Shown here: positions 6,480-14,964 of the stretch, piece by piece
How positions within the stretch are numbered: position 1 is the stretch's first letter
How the letters are laid out: every line of letters begins with the position of its first letter
Assembly (NCBI GenBank): GCA_038202925.1
Contig: JBBREM010000036.1
Span: 1 to 23,469, forward strand
Direction of reading: 5' to 3'
DNA length: 23,469 bases
DNA from: JAEVZK01 sp038202925
GTDB lineage: Bacteria; Armatimonadota; Fimbriimonadia; Fimbriimonadales; Fimbriimonadaceae
The notes under the pieces: model-generated
Databases searched by the model: none
Seen by the model: only the letters and a program-made list of their open reading frames with translations
What the model was told of the DNA's origin: nothing
Made by a program: the position numbers and the translations under genes

Positions 6480-6485
6480 ACATTA

Positions 6486-8933
6486 ATGGCTGAAGTAAAG
6501 CTGCCGATAGAAGAAGACATTCTGGAAGATGATGGCGTCGAGGCGCTGATACAGGATGGAGCCGAAGAAGAGCATCGACCCGATGTGCCGGGCGAGCTGA
6601 ACATCATGCCGCTTCGCGATAGCGTGATCTATCCGATGCTGATCGCCCCGCTCAGCGTCTCGCGTGAGTCCGGTGTGCAGCTGATCGACGAATCGATCGT
6701 CGGCAACAATCGCGTGATTGGCGTCGTCGCCCAACGTAACGCCTTTAACGAGCAACCCGGATTCGACGATGTGTACGAGTACGGTTGCGCAGTCATTATC
6801 CGCACGCTCGTCAAGATGCCCGACGCCGTCCGGCTGATCGTGCAGGGCATCCAGCGCTTCCGCATCGTCGAGCGCATCCATGAAGAGCCTTATTTGCGCG
6901 CCCGAATTGAGGTCATCGAGGAGCCCGAGGTTCCGGAGGACAAACAGGAAGAGTTCGAAGCCCTTCGGCGCTCCGTCGCCGCGCTATTCGAGCAGGCGAT
7001 TCGTCTCTCACCGCAGCTTCCCGACGAATTGAAGACCCTCACCCAGGCGGTGCAGGAAACCAACGTGATGTGCGACCTCGTCGCAGCGCACATGACGCTC
7101 AGCGTCGAGGACAAGCAGACGATCCTCGAAACCATCGAACTCGGCGATCGCCTCCACAAACTGCTAGAAATGCTCAGCCGCGAGGTGCGCGTGCTCGAGC
7201 TCACCAGCAAGGTGCAGAGCGAAGTCAACACCGAGCTAAGCAAGTCGCAGCGCGATTACTACCTGCGTGAGCAGCTCAAGGCAATCCAGCGCGAACTGGG
7301 CGAAGCCGACGACCGCGGCGAGGAACTCGATGAGCTGCGCCTCAAAATCGACGAGGCCGAGATACCCGCAGACCCGCTGAAGGAAGTCAACCGCGAATTC
7401 GACCGGCTTCGCCGGATGTCTCCCGGCGCGCCCGAGTACACCGTCGCCCGTACCTACATTGACTGGATGGTCGCGCTCCCCTGGAATAAGTCGACCGAGG
7501 ACAATCTCGACCTCAAAGCGGTCATGAACGTGCTCAACACCGATCATGCGGGTCTCGAGAAGATCAAAGAGCGCATCGTCGAATTCCTCGCCGTGCGCAA
7601 GGTGAAAAAGGACGGCCGCGTGCGCCAGCCGATTCTCTGCTTCGCCGGCCCTCCCGGGGTGGGCAAGACCTCGTTAGGCCGCTCAATCGCTCACGCGATG
7701 GGTCGGAAGTTCATCCGAGTTTCGCTTGGCGGGATGCGAGACGAAGCCGAAATCCGGGGCCACCGCCGCACGTACATCGGCGCCCTCCCGGGTCAGGTGA
7801 TCCAGAATCTGAGGCGCGCGGAGACGAACAACCCGGTGATGATGCTCGACGAGATTGACAAGCTCGGCAGCGACTTCCGGGGCGATCCTTCCTCGGCTCT
7901 GCTCGAAGTCCTCGATCCCGAGCAGAACTCCACCTTCCGCGACCATTACATCGACAGCGCCTTCGATCTCTCGAAAGTCTTCTTCATCACTACCGCCAAC
8001 CGACTCGACACCATCCCCCCGCCCCTGCGCGACCGCATGGAGATCATCGAGCTGGGTGGCTACACCGAGGAAGAAAAGCTGCAGATCGCGGTTCAGCACT
8101 TGGTACCCAAACAGATCGAGGAACACGGCCTGACGCCGGCTCAAATCGTCTTTGAGCGCGATGCGATCAAGAAACTCATCAGGTTCTACACCCGCGAGGC
8201 CGGTGTGCGCAACCTTGAGCGAGAAATTGGATCGGTCGTGCGGAAGGCGACGAAGCTGTTCGCCGACGGCCGCCGCGCCAAGGTGACGGTCAACCCGAAG
8301 TACATCGAAACTGCTCTCGGCTCGCCGAGATTCACGCACGAAGAAGTCTTGGAGCGCGAACTCACCCCCGGAACCGCGATTGGGCTGGCCTGGACTCCCG
8401 TCGGCGGCGACGTGCTGTTCGTCGAGACCGCCCAGATGCCGGGCAACAAGGGTCTCATCGTGACGGGGCAGCTTGGCGACGTGATGAAGGAGTCGGTGAC
8501 GGCGGCCCTCAGCTACGTCCGGTCCCATTCGGTCGAGCTCAAAATTCCGTCTGATTTCTACGATAAGTCTGAGATCCACGTCCACGTCCCCGCCGGCGCT
8601 ACCCCGAAAGATGGGCCGAGCGCGGGAATCACGATGATGACCGCCATCACCTCGCTGCTCACCAAGCGCCGCATCAAGCCGCGCCTGGCGATGACCGGCG
8701 AGATGACGCTCAGTGGCCAGGTGCTCCCCGTCGGCGGCATCAAGGAGAAGGTTCTCGCCGCCCACCGCGCCGGAGTCGAAACCCTCATCCTGCCCGACGA
8801 GAACGAGAAGGACTATCTCGAAGACGTCCCCAAGGAAATCCGCGACAAGCTGAAAACCTACTTCGTCAAGCGCGCCGATCAAGTGCTCAAGATCGCGCTA
8901 GAGAAGAACGGCAAACCGCGCTCCGGCACTTGA
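6486..8933 (+). CDS. lon: ATP-dependent protease La (Lon)
   Basis: An 815-aa cytosolic AAA+ protease that degrades damaged and regulatory proteins. An acidic N-terminal leader precedes the LAN substrate-recognition domain (about 38-240, PLRDSVIYPMLIAPL) and a coiled-coil stretch (YYLREQLKAIQRELGE). The AAA+ module follows, with Walker A GPPGVGKT at 388-395 and Walker B VMMLDE at 451-456. The C-terminal protease domain carries the Ser-Lys dyad: Ser712 in DGPSAG and Lys755 in GGIKEK, spaced 43 residues as in E. coli Lon. The length and all signatures are complete. It lies 6 nt after hsp20 with only an A-rich stretch before the ATG, suggesting translational coupling. A weak hairpin GCGCTT-TGGACC-AAGCGC at 8948-8965 follows the stop. 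Confidence 0.98.
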   Translation: MAEVKLPIEEDILEDDGVEALIQDGAEEEHRPDVPGELNIMPLRDSVIYPMLIAPLSVSRESGVQLIDESIVGNNRVIGVVAQRNAFNEQPGFDDVYEYGCAVIIRTLVKMPDAVRLIVQGIQRFRIVERIHEEPYLRARIEVIEEPEVPEDKQEEFEALRRSVAALFEQAIRLSPQLPDELKTLTQAVQETNVMCDLVAAHMTLSVEDKQTILETIELGDRLHKLLEMLSREVRVLELTSKVQSEVNTELSKSQRDYYLREQLKAIQRELGEADDRGEELDELRLKIDEAEIPADPLKEVNREFDRLRRMSPGAPEYTVARTYIDWMVALPWNKSTEDNLDLKAVMNVLNTDHAGLEKIKERIVEFLAVRKVKKDGRVRQPILCFAGPPGVGKTSLGRSIAHAMGRKFIRVSLGGMRDEAEIRGHRRTYIGALPGQVIQNLRRAETNNPVMMLDEIDKLGSDFRGDPSSALLEVLDPEQNSTFRDHYIDSAFDLSKVFFITTANRLDTIPPPLRDRMEIIELGGYTEEEKLQIAVQHLVPKQIEEHGLTPAQIVFERDAIKKLIRFYTREAGVRNLEREIGSVVRKATKLFADGRRAKVTVNPKYIETALGSPRFTHEEVLERELTPGTAIGLAWTPVGGDVLFVETAQMPGNKGLIVTGQLGDVMKESVTAALSYVRSHSVELKIPSDFYDKSEIHVHVPAGATPKDGPSAGITMMTAITSLLTKRRIKPRLAMTGEMTLSGQVLPVGGIKEKVLAAHRAGVETLILPDENEKDYLEDVPKEIRDKLKTYFVKRADQVLKIALEKNGKPRSGT

Positions 8934-9651
8934 AGATCGCCTTCACGGCGCTTTGGACCAAGCGCTCCAGACTCGGCTGCGATCGTATAGGTTCTGAGCA
9001 GCCGCATTTTGCCATCTCTTGCCTCGCCCAAAGCTCCATCGTGTGTTCTGCTTTGAACGCACGGAGAAAGACGGTCCTGGGCGAATACGGCACTTGATTG
9101 ACCTCGCAAATGGTCCTTAACGGCCTACGATCTGGCGCTGGCTCTCGGTCTTGAGCTTGAGTTCTGATTGGGGCAGGCTGCGCGAAATGTCGATATGAGG
9201 CAATCGAAAAAGGAGATCGCAACCAGAACAACGAAAACAGCCTTCACCAGATCCCTCATCACCAACTTCGTAAACGTCTCAGCCCGACGCAAAGTGTCCG
9301 GCTGCGGGGAGATCGTAATGATGGGTTAGGTTGCATCTCTCGGCGTTCTTTGCGCCTTGCGTGAAAACGTCTGTAAGCGAGACCCGTTGACAAATCGCAG
9401 CACGGCACCCCTACGGAGTGCGGCGCGCAAAAATGGAAACCGTCCGGTCAAAGATGAAAATCGATCGGAACACCGCATGAAACCCGTGAATCTACAGGCT
9501 AAAACGAACTTGATAACTCACGCCACAATTTGGCCCATCTCGCAATTGAATCCCCATTTTATTGCGCTCTGCGTCACAAGAAAAGCGAACATTATCGAAC
9601 CTCTATAGGTCGCTCATTGTGACTATTTCGATAGCGGAGGTTTCAACAAAA
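8934..9651. other. Long gene-poor interval between lon and the Asp-box protein gene
   Basis: About 0.7 kb without a convincing gene. A weak hairpin lies at 8948-8965 after lon. Minus-strand frames at 8887-9231 and a plus-strand frame at 9357-9608 have atypical composition and no family resemblance. A 44-codon frame at 9195-9329 is basic (starts MRQSKKEIATRTTK) but has no ribosome-binding site. Around 9395-9650 the base composition becomes more AT-rich than in the flanking genes, as expected for a promoter region. TATAGG at 9605-9610 and TTGATA near 9511 are possible promoter fragments, but no matched pair is evident. Confidence 0.5.
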
Positions 9652-12063
9652 GTGGAGAGAAAGGAAGATTCTCCTTCCCGGCCAGGAAGGAATTTGTTGT
9701 TTGTGCTTCTGGTGCTGCCGATAGCGTTGGCAGCCTTGGTCGCACCTTTGGTCGCCGGAGCGGCCGATCCCCCGACGGGAACGATGTCTGTGGCGAGCGC
9801 GCCGCTGAGCTTCGTCGGCACGGCCGCTGGGACGGGTTCGGCTGGAGGCGAAGTCTCCTGCGTCGAAGGGGTCAACTGCGACACGTTCGCCCTGACCGTC
9901 GCCCCCGGAGTTTGGACCGGCAAGAGTATCCGCGTGGACATCGGCTGGACCATCCCCGCCGATGACTACGATTTGTACATTCACAAGGATTCCAACGCGG
10001 GTCCAATCGTTAGCCAATCCGGCAGCGGTGCGCCGTCAACCGGTGAATCTGGCGTTATCAATCCCTCCAAGGACGGAGTCGGCGTCTACACGATTCACGT
10101 CGTTTACTTCACAACCGTTCCGGCCGACCAATATCGCGGGACCGCAACTGTCGTCAACTCCCCGAGCGCGATTTATTTGAAGGGAGGCTTCAGGTGGAGC
10201 CCTGCGCGCACGGTATCCGCCCCAAACACGGTGCGCGACGGCGAGCCCAGCAGCCGCTGCGACCGGCAAGGCAACTATTATGTGGCCGGCATTCGCGGCG
10301 TCCCTGCGGGCGTCGACTTGTGGTATTTCAATCTCAACCCGAGCAGCACCCTCTATGACCCGTACATGCGAAACGGCTTGTACCGAGGCCAGCCGGACTC
10401 CTTCACGGGAGACGAGTCGACGGAGCTTGGTGCTGATGGCGGCGGCGATGTGGACATTGCGGTGGGCTTCAACACCACGGGTGTGCCGATCCTTGCGTTC
10501 ACGAGCCTCGCGGTAGCCAATATCTCGTCTGCCATTTCTACCGATCGCGGAGTCACCTGGACGCGAAATCATACTGGCAATATCTCGGGGGGAGCGCCCG
10601 TCGATGATCGACAATGGCTTGAGTTTTATGGTGCAAACACGGTCTATCTGATCTACCGGACCTTCCAACCGGCGGTTACGCAGATCCAGCGATCTACCGA
10701 TGGTGGGCTCAACTACGGCATCGCCCGCACTGCCGGCCAAATCGGCCAGGTGGGATGTGTCGACGTTGATCAGCGCGATGGCACGGTCTACCTCGCGGGC
10801 AGCGATGGCAAGGTGGCTGTGGGCGTGTCCGATCCGTTTACCGGCGAACCGACGACTTACAACGTTTACCAAGTGGTGCCCGGCGGCAACGCCAACCTGT
10901 TTCTCGTGGTTAAGGTCGCCAATGACGGCACTGCTTACCTGTGCTATTCAGATGGCCACGACGTTCAACTGACGTACAGCAAGGACAAGGGCGTCACCTG
11001 GAGCCCGAGTGTCCGCGTAAGCGATGGCCCTGAGACACTCACCAGCTATGCCCCCTGGATCGAGACCGGTCCCGCACCGGGCAGCGTGGGCATCGCTTGG
11101 TACGGCACGTCGAGTGCGGTCAACGATAATAACGCCGACTGGAATGTGTTCTTCGCTCAGAGCATGAACGCAAACACGCAGACGCCAACGTTCTCGCAGG
11201 ACAGGGTCACACCCTACGTGATTCATGGAAGCAATTTCTCGCTTCACGGTCTCGACCCGACTAGCGGAAATAACAATCGCAATCTGATCGACTATTTCCA
11301 AATCGCCTTCGACCCGCTCGGGGCTGCGATTATCGGATATGCGGATGATCACAACGATTCGGATGGTGCCACCTATGTGACGCGGCAGATCGGCGGGCGC
11401 ACCGTCAACGGACCCAAGCTCAATGAACGGCCGAGAGAAGGCTCTGCGCTTCCACGGGCCAAGAAGAAGTCGAGGCTCGACCCGCAAGTCATTGACTACG
11501 GGCGAGACGTTTCGCAAGGCGCGTTAGGCGTCTTGCCAGTCGATGATCCGGTCGATATCCTGTCGATCTATTACTTCTCGACGGATGATTCCTTGGCGGG
11601 CAAATGCATCAACGCGACCTTCACGGTATCTTCGATGACTCCAGTGAATCCGCCCAGGTCGACGTGGCGGGCCACCTTCGCGGCCAACGCGCCAAATGCA
11701 TTGGTCGATCCAACCGGCACCTTCTCATACGGCCTGATCGATAGAGCCGATCAGTTCTTTGTCCGCGCTACGACCGATGCGACAGGAGCGGTCACGACGA
11801 CCTGGGGCACGGTTGTGCGCAACTCCGATGGCACCTCCACCTATACAAGTCGCGGTGCCGCCGACGGAGCTTCCATCGATCTGGCCAAGAAGACCATCAC
11901 GATGAAGGTCGCGATCAGCAAGTTGGCACCATTCTGCACCCACGGCCCCGTCCCCATCCGAGGATCGGTCATCTGTGGATTGCGCGGATTCGCAGCGGAT
12001 AGCACCTCGGGAGCTGCCAAGAGCGACAACACTCGGGGTGGCACCGCCTTCGCCATCCAGTAA
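9652..12063 (+). CDS. Large secreted Asp-box (BNR-type) beta-propeller protein
   Basis: The start GTG at 9652 follows GGAGG (9636-9640) and produces a classic signal peptide: charged n-region (ERKEDSPSRPGR), hydrophobic core (LLFVLLVLPIALAALVAPLVAG), cleavage near AGA-ADP (residue 37). Next comes a beta-rich domain (about 45-185, YDLYIHKDSNAG) like the extracellular pre-peptidase or CBM-type sandwiches. Three Asp boxes follow (S-x-D-x-G-x-T-W): STDRGVTW at 296-303, STDGGLNY at 348-355 and SKDKGVTW at 443-450. These mark a sialidase-like propeller. Asp boxes are structural and no sialidase Arg triad could be assigned, so enzymatic activity is not claimed. The last ~200 residues form another beta-rich region. 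It is transcribed alone, with its own terminator. Function unknown; possibly binds or cleaves extracellular glycans. Confidence 0.8.
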   Translation: MERKEDSPSRPGRNLLFVLLVLPIALAALVAPLVAGAADPPTGTMSVASAPLSFVGTAAGTGSAGGEVSCVEGVNCDTFALTVAPGVWTGKSIRVDIGWTIPADDYDLYIHKDSNAGPIVSQSGSGAPSTGESGVINPSKDGVGVYTIHVVYFTTVPADQYRGTATVVNSPSAIYLKGGFRWSPARTVSAPNTVRDGEPSSRCDRQGNYYVAGIRGVPAGVDLWYFNLNPSSTLYDPYMRNGLYRGQPDSFTGDESTELGADGGGDVDIAVGFNTTGVPILAFTSLAVANISSAISTDRGVTWTRNHTGNISGGAPVDDRQWLEFYGANTVYLIYRTFQPAVTQIQRSTDGGLNYGIARTAGQIGQVGCVDVDQRDGTVYLAGSDGKVAVGVSDPFTGEPTTYNVYQVVPGGNANLFLVVKVANDGTAYLCYSDGHDVQLTYSKDKGVTWSPSVRVSDGPETLTSYAPWIETGPAPGSVGIAWYGTSSAVNDNNADWNVFFAQSMNANTQTPTFSQDRVTPYVIHGSNFSLHGLDPTSGNNNRNLIDYFQIAFDPLGAAIIGYADDHNDSDGATYVTRQIGGRTVNGPKLNERPREGSALPRAKKKSRLDPQVIDYGRDVSQGALGVLPVDDPVDILSIYYFSTDDSLAGKCINATFTVSSMTPVNPPRSTWRATFAANAPNALVDPTGTFSYGLIDRADQFFVRATTDATGAVTTTWGTVVRNSDGTSTYTSRGAADGASIDLAKKTITMKVAISKLAPFCTHGPVPIRGSVICGLRGFAADSTSGAAKSDNTRGGTAFAIQ

Positions 12064-12078
12064 GCCTCGTCTCCATCT

Positions 12079-12110
12079 GCGCCCCTCAACGATTCGAGGG
12101 GCGCCGTTTT
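12079..12110 (+). terminator. Rho-independent terminator of the Asp-box protein gene
   Basis: GCGCCCCTC (12079-12087) and GAGGGGCGC (12096-12104) form a perfect 9-bp stem with an 8-nt loop, followed by CGTTTT. It starts 15 nt after the stop codon at 12063. The convergent deacetylase at 12149 has no T tract on its own side, so the site serves mainly the plus strand. Confidence 0.85.
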
Positions 12111-12148
12111 GGGGAGTGATCAGAAATCGAACAATCACCGATCAACGA

Positions 12149-13033
12149 TTACTGCAACGTCCGAAAGACGTAGCCGCGCTTCTTGAGGCCCTCGATGATC
12201 GCCGGCAGCGCCGATGCTGTGTTGTGTTTGGCGGCGGCGTCGTGCATGAGGATCACCACGCGGTTTTGCCCGCTTGTCTCGGCGAGCACCCGGCTCGCGA
12301 GCTGGCTCGGACTCTGAGGCCTGCCATTGGTGTCGCCGCAGTCCACATTCCAATCCAGGAAGTGCATGCCACAATCCGCGATGGTCTTCGCATAGACTTC
12401 CTTGTGGTGATGAAACACACTGCGCGTGCCCATGTAGCCGCCGGGGAAGCGGAAAAGCTTGGTCTTGAACTGCGGTCCCAGGATTTGTTCGAAAACTTTC
12501 TCGGTCATGCCGATCTCCGCCATCATCGTCCATGGCGTGCGGTAGAGGGGGCGATAGTTGTGGGTGTAGGAGTGATTGGCAATCGCGTGGCCGGCGTCGT
12601 ACTCTTGCTTCACGAGGCTGGGAAAGTTCTTGGCGTTGCCACCAATCAAGAAGAACGTCGCCTTGACGTTATAGGCTTCGAGGGTCTTCAAGACTCGCGG
12701 CGTTATGGGCGAAGGGCCGTCGTCGAACGTTAGGAAAGCGAACTTCCCTTTACCAGAGCCCTTAAGGGCGAGATCCCCGTGAATGGCGACGCCCTTTTCA
12801 ATATTCTCCGCGTGCTGATTTAGCCTCATCAGCGCTAAGGGCGGTTTGGCAGGGGTCGTGAGCTTCGGTTCGGGATGCGCACTGGGCAGCGTGACCTGCT
12901 GAAACGGCGATTGTTGGGCATGCAGGATCAGAAACGGCGCGACGGCAACGGCCGCGCACGGCAGCCCCAGCCAGTAGTACCGCCTCTTAACGGAAGATTG
13001 TTTCACTTGCCTATGCGCGGCCCCTCGCGCCAT
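12149..13033 (-). CDS. Polysaccharide deacetylase (NodB/CE4 family), membrane-anchored or secreted
   Basis: A second CE4 deacetylase, 294 aa from the ATG at 13033. An N-terminal basic stretch (SVKRRYYW) precedes a single hydrophobic segment (LGLPCAAVAVAPFLILHA), indicating export with the catalytic domain outside. Catalytic motifs are complete: FLTFDDGPSP (metal and catalytic Asp), HSYTH (metal His pair), RFPGG, DWNVDCGD (motif 4) and LMHDA (motif 5). The RFPGG and DWNxD forms match peptidoglycan GlcNAc deacetylases better than chitooligosaccharide ones, but the substrate is not proven. ATG 13054 and GTG 13006 are alternative starts. I prefer 13033 because TAAGAT lies 5 nt upstream with a -35 at proper distance. 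It lies downstream of tRNA-Trp on the same strand. Confidence 0.92.
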   Translation of the reverse strand: MARGAAHRQVKQSSVKRRYYWLGLPCAAVAVAPFLILHAQQSPFQQVTLPSAHPEPKLTTPAKPPLALMRLNQHAENIEKGVAIHGDLALKGSGKGKFAFLTFDDGPSPITPRVLKTLEAYNVKATFFLIGGNAKNFPSLVKQEYDAGHAIANHSYTHNYRPLYRTPWTMMAEIGMTEKVFEQILGPQFKTKLFRFPGGYMGTRSVFHHHKEVYAKTIADCGMHFLDWNVDCGDTNGRPQSPSQLASRVLAETSGQNRVVILMHDAAAKHNTASALPAIIEGLKKRGYVFRTLQ

Positions 13034-13038
13034 TCCTG

Positions 13039-13066
13039 ATCTTAACAGACGCATGGCTCACCGCAA
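13039..13066 (-). promoter_or_regulatory. Probable promoter of the second deacetylase, leaderless geometry
   Basis: On the minus strand TTGCGG (13061-13066), a 16-nt spacer and TAAGAT (13039-13044) resemble a sigma-70 promoter. The deacetylase ATG at 13033 begins after 5 nt, close to the expected transcription start. The site lies between the tRNA-Trp 3' end and the deacetylase, so the latter need not be read from the tRNA promoter. Confidence 0.5.
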
Positions 13067-13104
13067 AGCGTCGCAGTCCGCAACTCTGAACTCTCATGAA
13101 GGAA

Positions 13105-13180
13105 TGGCAGGGGCGACAGGGCTCGAACCCGCGACCTGCGGTTTTGGAGACCGCTGCTCTACCAACTGAGCTACACCCCT
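13105..13180 (-). tRNA. tRNA-Trp (anticodon CCA)
   Basis: The minus-strand cloverleaf is complete. The acceptor AGGGGTG pairs with CGCCCCT (one G-U). The D arm is GCTC-AGTTGGTA-GAGC. The anticodon stem GCGGT/ACCGC encloses the loop CTCCAAA with anticodon CCA. The T arm carries TTCGAGC. The discriminator base is G (13108), as usual for bacterial tRNA-Trp, and the 3' CCA is encoded (13107-13105). In many bacteria tRNA-Trp sits before secE-nusG; that cluster is not here. The tRNA is divergent from the lipoprotein gene at 13246. Confidence 0.97.
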
Positions 13181-13245
13181 GCGCGAAGGAGGAACCAGAA
13201 TACCTCGGGCAAGGTTGTGGACAACGTATGCCCTCTTGCGCCAGA

Positions 13246-14115
13246 ATGACCCACATGCGTCGCTTCGGCGTGCTCCTGCCTCTGATCGCAATTTTGGCTG
13301 CCGGCTGTTTCCGGCCGGTCACCATTCGCGGTGTTAGACGGCCATTTGTTATTCACCGCATCGTCAGCCTTAGCCCGAGCACGACGGAAATTGTCGGAAT
13401 GTACGGAGTAGGTCTCGCAGGAAGAACGGGCGCGTGCAACTTTCCAGTTTCCGTTCAAAAGCTTCCCGTATATGGGGGCGTCAAGCCGGATTATGAAAAG
13501 CTGGCCAAAGATCGGCCGGACTTGATCATTCTTGACGCTGACCTGTACAGCGGGGCCGATCAGCAAAAGCTTCGCGCCTTGAAGTTTTCGACCTTCACAA
13601 TGAAGGCAAGGACGATCAACGAATTCACCGACGAGCTGAAGCAATTCGGCGCCATCACTGGATCTGAATTGACGACATCCGGCTATATCGACACAATTCA
13701 CGCGGCGAGAGCCACAGCCCAAGCGACATCGATGACGCCAAAGCCAACCGTCTTGGCGCTCAGCGGGGCAACCAACTCAATTGCCGCCGGGACGAAGAGT
13801 TTTATAGCGGACGAAATCCGGGCCTCCGGCGGGGAGGCGGTTGGCCCCGAGGCGGATCGATTCGTGCCAATCAATCCTGAAGTGCTGCTGCAGACCAACC
13901 CGGATGTGATCCTGCTCGCGATCGAATCAAAGGAGAACCAGAAGCTTATCGACGATCCGGAGTACAAGGCGTTCGTTTCAAACCCGCGTTACCAGGCGCT
14001 GAAGGCCGTGAAGAGCCGTTCCGTTTATCCCATCAATGGCGACATCCTGTTACGGCGCGGCGCCCGCGTCGATCAATTCATCACCGCCCTGTTTAAGGCG
14101 CTCGCGCACAGATAA
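13246..14115 (+). CDS. BtuF/TroA-like substrate-binding lipoprotein
   Basis: A 289-aa exported protein with a lipoprotein signal: MRRFGVLLPLIAILAAGC, lipobox LAAGC, lipidated Cys21 when started at 13246 (ATG 13255 and 13228 are alternatives; none has a strong Shine-Dalgarno). The mature part has the helical-backbone metal-receptor fold of cobalamin, Fe-siderophore and heme binding proteins: IVSLSPSTTEIVGMYGVGLAGRT near the start, GGVKPDYEKLAKDRPDLIIL (first lobe), a long linker helix, then INPEVLLQTNPDVILLA (second lobe) and RGARVDQFI at the end. It would capture a cofactor or metal complex outside the membrane. No ABC permease or ATPase is adjacent, so the partner is encoded elsewhere or the protein is an orphan binder. 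mtnP starts 2 nt after its stop. Confidence 0.87.
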   Translation: MTHMRRFGVLLPLIAILAAGCFRPVTIRGVRRPFVIHRIVSLSPSTTEIVGMYGVGLAGRTGACNFPVSVQKLPVYGGVKPDYEKLAKDRPDLIILDADLYSGADQQKLRALKFSTFTMKARTINEFTDELKQFGAITGSELTTSGYIDTIHAARATAQATSMTPKPTVLALSGATNSIAAGTKSFIADEIRASGGEAVGPEADRFVPINPEVLLQTNPDVILLAIESKENQKLIDDPEYKAFVSNPRYQALKAVKSRSVYPINGDILLRRGARVDQFITALFKALAHR

Positions 14116-14117
14116 TC

Positions 14118-14963
14118 ATGAATCAAGCTGAGATCGGAGTCTTCGGCGGCTCGGGCTTTTATAGCCTGCTCAAGGATGTGCGGGAGGTTAAGGTCGATAC
14201 GCCGTATGGCCCGCCCAGCGACTCGTTCTTCCTCGCCACGGTGAACGGGCGCAAAGTGGCGTTTTTGCCGCGCCACAACCGCACCCACTCCCTGCCGCCG
14301 CACATGATCAACTACCGCGCGAACGTGTGGGGCATGCGCTCCCTCGGCGTTCAGGCGGTGATCAGCCCGTGCGCGGCCGGCTCTCTCCAAAAGGGCGTCG
14401 CCCCAGGGAGCTTCGTGGTTTGCAATCAGTTCGTGGACCGGACGAGCGCGCGCAAAGACACCTTCTTCGATGGCCCGATCGTTTCACACGTGTCGGCGGC
14501 GGATATCTACGACAAGACGCTGCGCAAGCTGGCTGTGGAGACGATCAAGGAGCACGGCATCGACTGCCACGATGGCGGCACCGTCGTCGTGATCCAAGGG
14601 CCGCGATTCAGCTCGAAAGCGGAGAGCAAGTGGTTTCACGACCAGGGTTGGGAGGTCATTAATATGACCCAGTATCCCGAGGCCTATCTTTGCCGTGAGC
14701 TTGGGATGGCCGTCGTCAATATTTCCCTCATTACCGATTACGACAGCGGCGTCCACGCCGGCGCGGAAGCGGTCAACGCGACCAATGTTCTCGAAGTGTT
14801 TAAGTCGAATTCGGAGAAGATCAAGAAGGTCGTGCTCGATCTGATCGGCAAGATGCCGGCGGACCTTGGCTCCCTGAACGCCCGTGAGGCCCTGATCTAC
14901 AGTCGTGGCGACGGCCATGCGATCTCTTCCGAAGATATCCGGCTCTTCGAGCTTCTGGACTGA
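14118..14963 (+). CDS. mtnP: S-methyl-5'-thioadenosine phosphorylase
   Basis: A 281-aa enzyme of the PNP/UDP phosphorylase family 2. It cleaves methylthioadenosine with phosphate to adenine and methylthioribose-1-phosphate, recycling a by-product of polyamine and SAM metabolism. Motifs: GGSGFY (10-15), RHNRTHSLPPHMINYRAN (52-69, phosphate and ribose site), GPRFSSKAES (161-170), INMTQYPE (181-188) and TDYDSG (206-211). The Asp residues of the DYD motif favour a 6-aminopurine (adenine); PNP-type enzymes have Asn there. A methylthioinosine-specific enzyme is the main alternative. The ATG lies 2 nt after the lipoprotein stop and the next gene starts 1 nt after its stop, so it is translationally coupled. 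No mtnA or other methionine-salvage gene is visible. Confidence 0.93.
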   Translation: MNQAEIGVFGGSGFYSLLKDVREVKVDTPYGPPSDSFFLATVNGRKVAFLPRHNRTHSLPPHMINYRANVWGMRSLGVQAVISPCAAGSLQKGVAPGSFVVCNQFVDRTSARKDTFFDGPIVSHVSAADIYDKTLRKLAVETIKEHGIDCHDGGTVVVIQGPRFSSKAESKWFHDQGWEVINMTQYPEAYLCRELGMAVVNISLITDYDSGVHAGAEAVNATNVLEVFKSNSEKIKKVVLDLIGKMPADLGSLNAREALIYSRGDGHAISSEDIRLFELLD

Positions 14964-14964
14964 C

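Noticed and set aside
7683..8882. 399-codon frame antisense to lon
   Set aside because: Lies wholly within lon, has His/Asp/Arg-heavy shadow composition and no start signal.
8887..9231. 114-codon minus-strand frame overlapping the end of lon
   Set aside because: No ribosome-binding site, no family resemblance, unusual Cys/Arg composition; partly antisense to lon.
9340..9370. CGGCGTTCTTTGCGCCTTGCG as a possible degenerate intergenic repeat
   Set aside because: It resembles phrases repeated in other bacterial genomes, but there is no second copy in the window, so not claimed.
13096..13245. N-terminal extension of the lipoprotein frame across the tRNA
   Set aside because: These codons translate the antisense of tRNA-Trp; the true protein begins with the lipoprotein signal peptide near 13246.
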